Shown in pieces: positions 1 to 5,399 of a DNA stretch of 5,399 nucleotides. Source of the stretch: JAULUH01 sp032111745 (GTDB lineage Bacteria > Chloroflexota > Anaerolineae > JAAEKA01); contig JAULUH010000045.1 in NCBI GenBank assembly GCA_032111745.1, forward strand, positions 1 through 5,399, written 5' to 3'. A program made the position numbers and the translations under genes. The notes beneath the pieces were generated by a model that searched no databases, was not told the DNA's origin, and was given only the letters and a program-made list of their open reading frames with translations. Within the stretch, counting starts at the first letter, position 1. Each line of letters begins with the position of its first letter.

Positions 1-1
1 G

Positions 2-547
2 GCGGCCTTCGGCGCCGAGCAGGCCTTCTACCGCCCGCGCGGGCTGGATGCGAGCGCTGGCGGCCAGATCGCCGTGGCCGACACCGGCGGCGCCCGCCTG
101 GTGCGCCTGGATGCCGCCGGCTACCCCCTGGGCCAGGTGGGCGGCCGTGAGAGTGACCTGGCCCGCGGCCAGCCCACCGACGTCGCCCTCTCCCCCACGG
201 GCGATCTCACCTTCGTGGAAGCTGAAACCGGCGTCGTCACGCGGCTGCAGGCCGATGGCACCCTCGATCGCTGGCAGGGCCCCCTGCCCGCCAACACCAT
301 CGACGGCCCCCACCTGGCCCTGCGGCCCGCCGGCGGCGTCTACGCCAGCGACCCCGAGGGCCGGCGCCTGCTCTCCTTCGACCGGCAGGGGCAGCCGCTG
401 GGCCAGCTGGGCGGCGATGCCGGCCTGCGCAAGCCCGTGGGCCTGGCCGCCGCCCCGGCCCCGGACCAGGGCGACCTGGTCGTCGTGGCCGACAGCCAGC
501 TGTGCCAGGTGGTGGCCTGGCGCGTCCCCGCAGTTCCTAAGCCGTAG
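2..547 (+). CDS. NHL-repeat beta-propeller protein, C-terminal part (5' end outside window)
   Basis: The frame is open from the first complete codon at base 2 and ends at TAG 545-547, giving 181 visible residues; the true start lies upstream. The protein shows about four NHL-like blades. The clearest begins with YRPRGLD, continues IAVADTGGARLVRLD and closes with a GYPLGQVGG turn (about residues 10-50). Further blades are about 55-90 (PTDVALSPTGDLTFV), 95-135 (GPHLALRPAGGVYASD, then LGQLGG) and 137-175 (KPVGLAAAP, then VVVADSQ). The pattern of hydrophobic strand, Gly/Asp turn, VADT-R-V/L-D is typical of NHL propellers, which generally bind proteins or ligands; some are lactonase-like enzymes. 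No catalytic motif, membrane segment or signal peptide is visible in this fragment, so its role is unknown. It may be the tail of a larger multidomain protein. Its last 11 bp overlap the 3' end of the opposite-strand phosphoesterase gene. Confidence 0.82.
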   Translation, partial: AAFGAEQAFYRPRGLDASAGGQIAVADTGGARLVRLDAAGYPLGQVGGRESDLARGQPTDVALSPTGDLTFVEAETGVVTRLQADGTLDRWQGPLPANTIDGPHLALRPAGGVYASDPEGRRLLSFDRQGQPLGQLGGDAGLRKPVGLAAAPAPDQGDLVVVADSQLCQVVAWRVPAVPKP

Positions 548-1421
548 ACGCGTCCTCCTCCAACATGCGCGGCGGCGGCAAGACCAGCCCCTCCCGCACT
601 GGTGCCGGTGCGGGCAGAATCTGCCGCAGGTACGCCTCCACCCCCAGCGCCGGGTCCCAGTTGCGCGGATACCCCAGCGACACCTCCTCGTGCCGCACCC
701 CGTCGCGCAGCAGGGTCGTGCGGACGTGCAGGTGCCCGTACACCGCCGCCAGCACCGGGTAGCGCCGGTCCCACCCCTCCGTGCGCCGGGTGCCGCACCA
801 CAAAGAGAACCGCGGGATGCGCGGCACGTAGACCAGGTCCTGCCGCAGCGGGTAGTGGTTGATCAGCACCAGCGGCAGCGCCGGCGACAGCGCGGCCAGG
901 CGGCGCTCGGCGGCGGCGGCGCGGGCGGCACACCAGGCCGCCCGGGACGGGTAGGGGTCGGGGTGCAGCAGGTACTCGTCGCTGCACACCACCCCCGACT
1001 CCGCCGCCCAGGCCACCGCGTCCGCCTCGGCCACGTCGTCCGGGCGGAAGGTGTAGTCGTAGAGCAGGAAGAGGGGGACGAGCACGCAGGCCGGCCCCTC
1101 CCCGCGCCACAGGGGGTAGGGGTCCTCGGGGGTGAGCGCGCCGTACTGGCGGCAGATGGCCACCAGGCGCTCGTAGCGGGCGACGCCGCGGCGGCCGGCG
1201 GGGTCCGCGGGGAGGGTCCAGAGGTCGTGGTTGCCGGGGACCCAGAGGACCTGGGCGAAGCGGTGGGTCAGGAGCTGCAGCGCGAAATGCAACTGCTCCT
1301 CGGTTTCGCCGACGTCGCCGGCCACGACGAGCCAGTCGTCCCCGTGGTCCGGCAGGGCGGCCAGGGCGTGGCGGTTGCCAGGGTTGGCCAGGTGGAGATC
1401 GCTGATGGCGTAGAGTTTCAT
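537..1421 (-). CDS. calcineurin-like metallophosphoesterase
   Basis: A complete 294-residue protein of the calcineurin-like (Metallophos) superfamily, which uses a two-metal centre to hydrolyse phosphoester bonds. The signature metal-binding motifs appear in order: D8-L-H10 (SDLHL), G35-D36 (VVAGDVG), G63-N64-H65-D66 (PGNHD), H189 (LINHYPL) and G229-H230-L-H232 (YGHLH). All expected ligands are present, so it is probably active. The C-terminal SLGYPRNWD segment follows the last motif. ATG 1419-1421 was chosen because it places the first beta strand (MKLYAISDLHL) at the N-terminus, as usual for the family; the upstream frame codes for unlikely Cys/Pro/Ser-rich sequence. No Shine-Dalgarno precedes this ATG. 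There is no signal peptide or membrane segment, so it is likely cytoplasmic. The substrate (nucleotide, phosphoprotein or other phosphodiester) cannot be read from the sequence. It is convergent with the NHL gene (11-bp overlap) and divergent from citrate synthase. Confidence 0.93.
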   Translation of the reverse strand: MKLYAISDLHLANPGNRHALAALPDHGDDWLVVAGDVGETEEQLHFALQLLTHRFAQVLWVPGNHDLWTLPADPAGRRGVARYERLVAICRQYGALTPEDPYPLWRGEGPACVLVPLFLLYDYTFRPDDVAEADAVAWAAESGVVCSDEYLLHPDPYPSRAAWCAARAAAAERRLAALSPALPLVLINHYPLRQDLVYVPRIPRFSLWCGTRRTEGWDRRYPVLAAVYGHLHVRTTLLRDGVRHEEVSLGYPRNWDPALGVEAYLRQILPAPAPVREGLVLPPPRMLEEDASTA

Positions 1422-1440
1422 GGGCGGGGTAATGATGGGG

Positions 1441-1470
1441 ATTTTACACGCGGGTGGGCCGCGGCAGCAA
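1441..1470 (-). promoter_or_regulatory. weak candidate promoter for the phosphoesterase gene
   Basis: On the minus strand a -10-like TAAAAT (1441-1446, 5 of 6 matches to consensus) lies 18 nt downstream of TTGCTG (1465-1470, only 3 of 6). Transcription would start near 1434, leaving a leader of about 13 nt without a Shine-Dalgarno. It is the only AT-rich hexamer close to the start codon, but the -35 is poor, so this is a tentative assignment. Confidence 0.3.
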
Positions 1471-1568
1471 GCCGACGACCACGAACGAACTTCTGGGCTC
1501 ACCACGGCCACAGATGGCCCCAAAACTCATACGCGTTCAATCCTTCACAGGGAATCCGCCCGGTTACT

Positions 1569-1597
1569 TTGACACCAACCTGTGCCCACGGTATAAT
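1569..1597 (+). promoter_or_regulatory. perfect consensus sigma-70-type promoter for the citrate synthase-aconitase operon
   Basis: TTGACA at 1569-1574 and TATAAT at 1592-1597 both match the housekeeping-sigma consensus in all six positions, and the 17-nt spacer (1575-1591) is the optimal length. The expected start of transcription is the A near 1604, giving a leader of about 61 nt before the citrate synthase ATG. It is oriented toward the operon and sits in the divergent intergenic region, one of the few less GC-rich stretches of the window. No clear operator overlaps it, so strong constitutive expression is the simplest reading. Confidence 0.88.
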
Positions 1598-1649
1598 CTC
1601 TGCACTTGGCCCACCACCGAGCAGAACAAAGCACTTCACCAGCACTCCT

Positions 1650-1655
1650 GGAGGT
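1650..1655 (+). promoter_or_regulatory. Shine-Dalgarno site of citrate synthase
   Basis: GGAGGT lies 9 nt upstream of ATG 1665-1667. This strong site decides the start: the frame stays open far upstream by chance, but recognisable citrate synthase sequence (MSTVGKGLEGVVV) begins at this ATG. Confidence 0.88.
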
Positions 1656-1664
1656 AAAGCGACT

Positions 1665-2855
1665 ATGTCGACTGTAGGCAAGGGACTGGAAGGCGTCGTC
1701 GTCTCTGAGTCTCAACTGAGCTATGTGGACGGTGATATCGGCAAGATCTACTACCGGGGCTATGACGTCCCTGAGCTGGCCTCCCGAACCTCGTTCGAGG
1801 AAGTGGCCCACCTGCTCTGGTACGGGGCCCTGCCCACACTCTCCCAGCTGCAGCAGCTGAAGGAGCGCCTGGCCGCCGCCCGCCCCCTTCCCGCAGGCGC
1901 CATGGACATCCTGCGCCTCATGCCCAGGGAGTCTGAGCCCATCGACGTCCTGCGCAGCATGGTCTCCGTCCTCGGCCAGTTCGATCCGAACGCCAACGAC
2001 AACAGCCCCGAAGCGGTGGATGCCAAGTCCATCAGCCTCACCGCCAGGTTCCCCACCATTCTGGCGGCCTTCAGCCGGCTGCGCCAGGGGGAGGAGCCCA
2101 TCGATCCCGACTCCGCCCTGGATCACGCCGCCAACTACCTCTACATGATCAACGGCCAGCGCCCCGATCAGCGCACCGCCCGCGCCCTCGATACCTACCT
2201 GGTCCTGCTGGCCGATCACGAGTTCAACGCCTCCACCTTCGCCGCCCGCCAGATCAGCTCCACCCTCACCGATACCTATTCGGCCATCACCGGCGCCATC
2301 GCCGCCCTCAAGGGCCCCCTGCACGGCGGCGCGCCCAGCGGCGTCTACCAGATGCTCATGGAGATCGGCACCCCTGACAAGGTCCAGGAGTGGTTCGACG
2401 ATGCCATGGAGCGCCGCTTCCGCGTCGCCGGCATCGGCCACCGCGTCTATAAGGTCATGGACCCCCGGGCCACGGTCCTGCGCGAGCACGCCCGCGAGAT
2501 CACCCTCAGCACCGGCAATCCCATCTGGTATACCATCAGCCGCCAGATCGAGCTCCTGGCCCTCAGTCACCCCTATTTCCAGGAGCGCCGCCTCTACACC
2601 AACGTCGACTACTACACGGTGGCCGTGCTCTTCAGCCTGGGCATCCCGGTTGAGCTGATGACCCCCATGTTCGCGGTCAGCCGCGTGTCGGGCTGGACCG
2701 CCCACATCCAGGAGCAACTGCGCAACAACCGCCTCATCCGCCCCCGCGCCGAGTACGTGGGGCCCTTCGACGCCCTCTGGCTGCCCATCGAGGAGCGCGT
2801 CGAGGGCCAGATCCCCATGCCCGACGGCACGGTCTGGGAAGGCCCATCGATCTAA
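1665..2855 (+). CDS. gltA: citrate synthase
   Basis: A complete 396-residue protein that condenses acetyl-CoA with oxaloacetate to give citrate and CoA, the entry step of the TCA cycle, in the cytoplasm. The N-terminus carries the bacterial signature (ESQLSYVDGDIGKIYYRGYDV, about residues 14-34), including the S-Y-D-G and Y-R-G-Y motifs. The catalytic triad is intact: H220 in the LHGGAPSG loop, H259 in the GIGHRVYK motif and D315 in the NVDYYT motif. Arginines expected to bind substrate carboxylates or CoA are present at R268 (DPR), R340 (SRVSGW) and R361 (RPRAEY). The length fits the 370-400-residue dimeric type, without the N-terminal extension of the hexameric NADH-inhibited E. coli type. 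2-Methylcitrate synthases are close relatives and cannot be excluded by motif alone, but the aconitase gene 43 bp downstream supports a TCA role. It is driven by the promoter at 1569-1597 and ends at TAA 2853-2855, with no terminator before the next gene. Confidence 0.96.
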   Translation: MSTVGKGLEGVVVSESQLSYVDGDIGKIYYRGYDVPELASRTSFEEVAHLLWYGALPTLSQLQQLKERLAAARPLPAGAMDILRLMPRESEPIDVLRSMVSVLGQFDPNANDNSPEAVDAKSISLTARFPTILAAFSRLRQGEEPIDPDSALDHAANYLYMINGQRPDQRTARALDTYLVLLADHEFNASTFAARQISSTLTDTYSAITGAIAALKGPLHGGAPSGVYQMLMEIGTPDKVQEWFDDAMERRFRVAGIGHRVYKVMDPRATVLREHAREITLSTGNPIWYTISRQIELLALSHPYFQERRLYTNVDYYTVAVLFSLGIPVELMTPMFAVSRVSGWTAHIQEQLRNNRLIRPRAEYVGPFDALWLPIEERVEGQIPMPDGTVWEGPSI

Positions 2856-2883
2856 AGCAAGAGCAAAGCGCGGCCAGTAGTTC

Positions 2884-2889
2884 AAGGAG
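2884..2889 (+). promoter_or_regulatory. Shine-Dalgarno site of aconitase
   Basis: AAGGAG lies 9 nt before ATG 2899-2901. A second in-frame ATG at 2905 would be 15 nt away, too far for this site, so 2899 is preferred. The site lies in the 43-bp gap after citrate synthase, which contains no promoter-like or hairpin sequence. Confidence 0.82.
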
Positions 2890-2898
2890 CCCGTTTCC

Positions 2899-5169
2899 AT
2901 GACCATGGATTTGGATATCATCATGCGCCTGTACGCCAGCCTGCCCGAGCGCGTCGAGCGCGGCCGTAAGCTCATGCAGCGGCCCCTCACCCTCGCCGAG
3001 AAGATCCTGCTGGCCCACGTCGACCCCGGCTCGCCCCTGGCGGCGCCCCCTGTGCGCCGCCAGTCCTACGTGGATTTCAACCCCGACCGCGTCGCCATGC
3101 AGGATGCCACGGCCCAGATGGCCATCCTCCAGTTCATGCTCGCCGGCCGCGACGACACCGCCGTGCCCACCACCGTGCACTGCGACCACCTGATCCGCGC
3201 CCAGTACGGCGTGGGCCGGGACCTGCCCATCGCCGTGCAGGAGAACGCCGAGGTCTTCGACTTCCTCCTCAGCACCTCCCAGCGCTACGGCATGGGCTTC
3301 TGGAAGCCCGGCGCCGGCATCATCCACCAGGTGGTGCTGGAGAACTACGCCTTCCCCGGCGGCCTGATGATCGGCACCGATAGCCACACCCCCAACGCCG
3401 GCGGCCTGGGCATGGTGGCCATCGGCGTGGGCGGCGCCGACGCCGTGGATGTCATGGTCGGCATGCCCTGGGAGCTGCGCTGGCCGGGCGTCATCGGCGT
3501 CAAGCTCACCGGCGAGTTCAACGGCTGGACCTCCGCCAAGGACGTCATCCTGGCCGTGGCCGGCATCCTGACCGTCAAGGGCGGCACCGGCGCCATCGTG
3601 GAATATTTCGGCCCCGGCGCCCGCTCCATCAGCGCCACCGGCAAGGGCACCATCTGCAACATGGGCGCCGAGATCGGCGCCACCACCTCCCTCTTCCCCT
3701 ACGACCAGCGCATGGCCGCCTACCTGCGGGCCACCGAGCGCGGGGACGTGGCCACCCTGGCCGAGGCCATGGCCGCCTACCTGCAGCCCGACCCCGAGGT
3801 CGAGGCCGATCCCGCCCGCTTCTACGACCGCGTGATCGAGATCGACCTCACCACCCTGGAGCCCCACGTGGTCGGCCCCTACTCGCCCGACCTGGATCGC
3901 CCCATCTCGGCGCTCAAGGCCGAGATCAAGGAAAAGGGCTACCCCGTGCGCCTCAGCGCGGCCCTGGTGGGCAGCTGCACCAACTCCTCCTACGAGGACA
4001 TGAGCCGCGCCGCCCACGTGGCCCGCCAGGCCCTGGCCAGGGACCTGCGCGCCGCCACCCCCTTCCTGATCAACCCCGGCTCCGAGCAGATCCGGGCCAC
4101 CGTGGAGCGCGACGGCCAGCTGGGCGTGCTGGAGGGCATCGGCGCCACCATCCTGGCCAACGCTTGCGGCGCCTGCATCGGCCAGTGGCGCCGCACCGAC
4201 GTCGAGCCCGGCCAGAAGAACAGCATCGTCAACTCCTTCAACCGCAACTTCTCCGGCCGCAACGACGCCAACCCCGGCACCCATTCCTTCATCGCCTCGC
4301 CCGAGATCGTCACCGCCATGGCCCTGGCCGGCCGGCTGGACTTCAACCCGGTCACCGATACCCTGCTGAACGCCCGCGGCGAGCGCGTGAAGCTGGACCC
4401 CCCGGCCGGCGACGAGCTGCCTGCGGGCGGCTTCATCCGCGACGCCGCGGGCCTGGTCCTTCCCCCGCCCGGCCACGCCGCCGCGCCGGTCGCCGTCGCC
4501 CCCCAGAGCGAGCGCCTGGCCCTGCTGCAGCCCTTCGCGCCCTGGGATGGGCAGGATTTCACCGACATGCCCGTGCTGCTCAAGGCCCGCGGCAAGTGCA
4601 CGACCGACCACATCTCCCCCGCCGGCCCCTGGCTCAAGTTCCGCGGCCACCTGGACAACATCAGCAACAACCTGTTCATCGGCGCGGTCAGCGCCTACGA
4701 CCACGCCGCGGGCAAGGGCAAGAACGTGCTCAGCGGCGAGGAGGAGGTGGCCTACGCCGCCATCGCCCGCGACTACAAGAGCCGTGGCGTCAAATGGGTG
4801 GTCATCGGCGACGAGAACTACGGCGAGGGCTCCAGCCGCGAGCACGCGGCCATGGAGCCGCGGCACCTGGGCGGCGTGGCCATCATCGCCCGCAGCTTCG
4901 CCCGCATCCACGAGACCAACCTCAAGAAGCAGGGCATGCTGCCCCTGACCTTCCAGGACCCGGCGGACTACGAGAAGATCCGCGAGGACGACCGGGTGAG
5001 CCTCGTGGGCCTGAAGGACCTGGCCCCGGGGTCGAAGGTCACCATGGTGATCCAGCATGCGGATGGCACCACGGATGAGGCGGTGCTGGTGCACACGTTC
5101 TCGGAGAACCAGATCGAGTGGTTCAAGGCCGGGTCGGCGCTGAATTTGATCCGGCAGAAGCGGGGGTAG
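2899..5169 (+). CDS. acn: aconitate hydratase, mitochondrial type
   Basis: A complete 756-residue [4Fe-4S] aconitase that interconverts citrate and isocitrate through cis-aconitate, acting directly after the upstream citrate synthase. Length and sequence match the mitochondrial (ACO2-like) class of about 750-780 residues rather than AcnA/IRP (about 890) or AcnB (about 865). Examples are the PTTVHCDHLI, GFWKPGAGIIHQ, YAFPGGLMIGTDSHTPN and ILTVKGGTGAIVEYFGPG segments. Cluster ligands are C360 (VGSCTNSS), C423 and C426 (NACGACIGQ). Active-site residues known from pig aconitase are all present: D96-H97, H143, D161-S162-H163, E258, R449, R454, D570, S573, R582 and S645-S646-R647 (GEGSSREHA). Domains 1-3 with the cluster span about residues 1-500, followed by a Pro/Ala-rich linker (about 505-550) and the C-terminal swivel domain (about 555-700). 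Its codon usage matches the neighbouring genes. It ends at TAG 5167-5169, 21 bp before an intrinsic terminator. Confidence 0.97.
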   Translation: MTMDLDIIMRLYASLPERVERGRKLMQRPLTLAEKILLAHVDPGSPLAAPPVRRQSYVDFNPDRVAMQDATAQMAILQFMLAGRDDTAVPTTVHCDHLIRAQYGVGRDLPIAVQENAEVFDFLLSTSQRYGMGFWKPGAGIIHQVVLENYAFPGGLMIGTDSHTPNAGGLGMVAIGVGGADAVDVMVGMPWELRWPGVIGVKLTGEFNGWTSAKDVILAVAGILTVKGGTGAIVEYFGPGARSISATGKGTICNMGAEIGATTSLFPYDQRMAAYLRATERGDVATLAEAMAAYLQPDPEVEADPARFYDRVIEIDLTTLEPHVVGPYSPDLDRPISALKAEIKEKGYPVRLSAALVGSCTNSSYEDMSRAAHVARQALARDLRAATPFLINPGSEQIRATVERDGQLGVLEGIGATILANACGACIGQWRRTDVEPGQKNSIVNSFNRNFSGRNDANPGTHSFIASPEIVTAMALAGRLDFNPVTDTLLNARGERVKLDPPAGDELPAGGFIRDAAGLVLPPPGHAAAPVAVAPQSERLALLQPFAPWDGQDFTDMPVLLKARGKCTTDHISPAGPWLKFRGHLDNISNNLFIGAVSAYDHAAGKGKNVLSGEEEVAYAAIARDYKSRGVKWVVIGDENYGEGSSREHAAMEPRHLGGVAIIARSFARIHETNLKKQGMLPLTFQDPADYEKIREDDRVSLVGLKDLAPGSKVTMVIQHADGTTDEAVLVHTFSENQIEWFKAGSALNLIRQKRG

Positions 5170-5190
5170 GTGGGGGTAAGCGGAGCAAGC

Positions 5191-5226
5191 AAACTGGTCC
5201 AGTCTTCCGAGACTGGACCAGTTTTT
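5191..5226 (+). terminator. intrinsic terminator of the citrate synthase-aconitase operon
   Basis: A perfect 15-bp inverted repeat (left arm 5191-5205, right arm 5210-5224) encloses a 4-nt TCCG loop, which fits the UNCG stable-tetraloop pattern. It ends in a T5 run (5222-5226), three of whose bases pair with the AAA at the foot of the stem. It starts 21 bp after the aconitase stop. The A-tract and T-tract at the two feet mean it could also work for minus-strand transcripts. Each arm contains an 11-nt near-palindrome, which is unusual for a simple terminator. Confidence 0.92.
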
Positions 5227-5235
5227 GTGTGCGGC

Positions 5236-5399
5236 GGGCGTTTGGACCACGGAGGCACGAAGGGAGAGGCGGGCGTTTGGACCACGGAGGCACGAAGGGC
5301 CGCGAAGGCGCGAAGCACGAAGGACACGAAGGGAGAGGGGGGGCGTTTGGACCACGGAGGCACGAAGGGCCGCGAAGGCGCGAAGCACGAAGGACACGA
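5236..5399. repeat. tandem direct repeats, 70-bp unit made of degenerate CACGAAGG-type 9-mers
   Basis: Three copies begin with GGGCGTTTGGACCACGGAGG, at 5236, 5271 and 5341. Copy 2 (5271-5340) is a full 70-bp unit. Copy 3 (5341-5399) is identical to it over all 59 bases before the window ends. Copy 1 (5236-5270) is a 35-bp short form lacking the middle. After a GGGCGTTTGGA head, the unit is a run of 9-mer-like modules: CCACGGAGG, CACGAAGGG, CCGCGAAGG, CGCGAAG (short), CACGAAGGA and CACGAAGGG. There is no spacer diversity, so it is not CRISPR. Open frames across it are by-products of its composition. Similar CACGAAGG-rich intergenic repeats are, to my knowledge, scattered in many environmental bacterial genomes, with no established function. 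The array starts 9 bp after the terminator and continues beyond the window. Confidence 0.93.

Noticed and set aside
547..554. GACGCGTC palindrome at the convergent gene ends as a terminator
   Set aside because: It is only 8 bp with no loop and no T-run. It is a chance GC palindrome inside the phosphoesterase coding sequence.
48..1664. Long open frame running into citrate synthase from far upstream, as if it had an N-terminal extension of about 540 residues
   Set aside because: The extension is Pro/Arg/Ala-rich low-complexity sequence, out of frame with the NHL gene and antisense to the phosphoesterase. It crosses a perfect promoter and a Shine-Dalgarno site. Recognisable citrate synthase starts at 1665.
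1598..1664. Riboswitch or attenuator in the citrate synthase leader
   Set aside because: The leader of about 61 nt is short, and I see only the tiny CTCC-T-GGAG dyad near the ribosome site. There is no stable hairpin with a T-run and no known aptamer pattern.
1545..2990. 481-codon minus-strand open frame opposite citrate synthase
   Set aside because: Shadow frame with no recognisable motif. It spans the promoter, the intergenic gap and the start of aconitase.
4968..5363. Minus-strand small protein encoded through the repeats
   Set aside because: The peptide is simply the repeat read in one frame. It would need to read through the terminator hairpin and into the aconitase antisense strand, and no ribosome site supports it.
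2734..5397. 887-codon open frame on the minus strand opposite aconitase
   Set aside because: It is a composition shadow of a GC-rich gene with C-ending codons. Its translation is Gly/Ala/Val/His-rich without domains and ends in repeat-derived sequence, while the plus strand encodes a fully motif-intact aconitase.
5236..5399. CRISPR array
   Set aside because: The repeats are directly tandem, with no unique spacers, and the internal structure is a degenerate 9-mer run. No cas gene is in the window.

Overview
The window is high-GC bacterial DNA with C-ending codon preference in every gene. It holds two convergent genes of unrelated function on the left, a two-gene TCA-cycle operon in the middle and right, and a non-coding tail made of a terminator and a tandem repeat. 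The organism cannot be fixed from the sequence alone. A perfect sigma-70-type promoter and good Shine-Dalgarno sites show it is a bacterium. The mitochondrial-type aconitase and the CACGAAGG-rich intergenic repeat would fit an environmental lineage such as Chloroflexota (Anaerolineae-like), but that is a low-confidence guess.

Layout. (1) Positions 2-547, + strand: the C-terminal part of an NHL-repeat (beta-propeller) protein, cut by the window edge. (2) Positions 537-1421, - strand: a complete calcineurin-like metallophosphoesterase, converging on the NHL gene with an 11-bp tail-to-tail overlap. (3) Positions 1422-1664: a 243-bp divergent intergenic region. It holds an exact TTGACA-N17-TATAAT promoter reading right, and only a weak candidate promoter reading left. 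(4) Positions 1665-2855, + strand: citrate synthase with all three catalytic residues. (5) Positions 2899-5169, + strand: a mitochondrial-type aconitase with all [4Fe-4S] ligands, 43 bp downstream of citrate synthase and with its own Shine-Dalgarno. (6) Positions 5191-5226: a strong intrinsic terminator with a perfect 15-bp stem. (7) Positions 5236-5399: direct repeats of a 70-bp unit built from degenerate 9-mers, running off the window end.

How the genes work together: citrate synthase makes citrate from acetyl-CoA and oxaloacetate, and aconitase isomerises it to isocitrate. One promoter in front and one terminator behind predict a bicistronic transcript of about 3.6 kb (about 1604-5226). 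The phosphoesterase and the NHL protein have no evident link to this pathway.

No new multi-gene system is visible. The least ordinary parts are the 3' repeat array, the terminator whose two arms are each self-complementary, and the exact consensus promoter.
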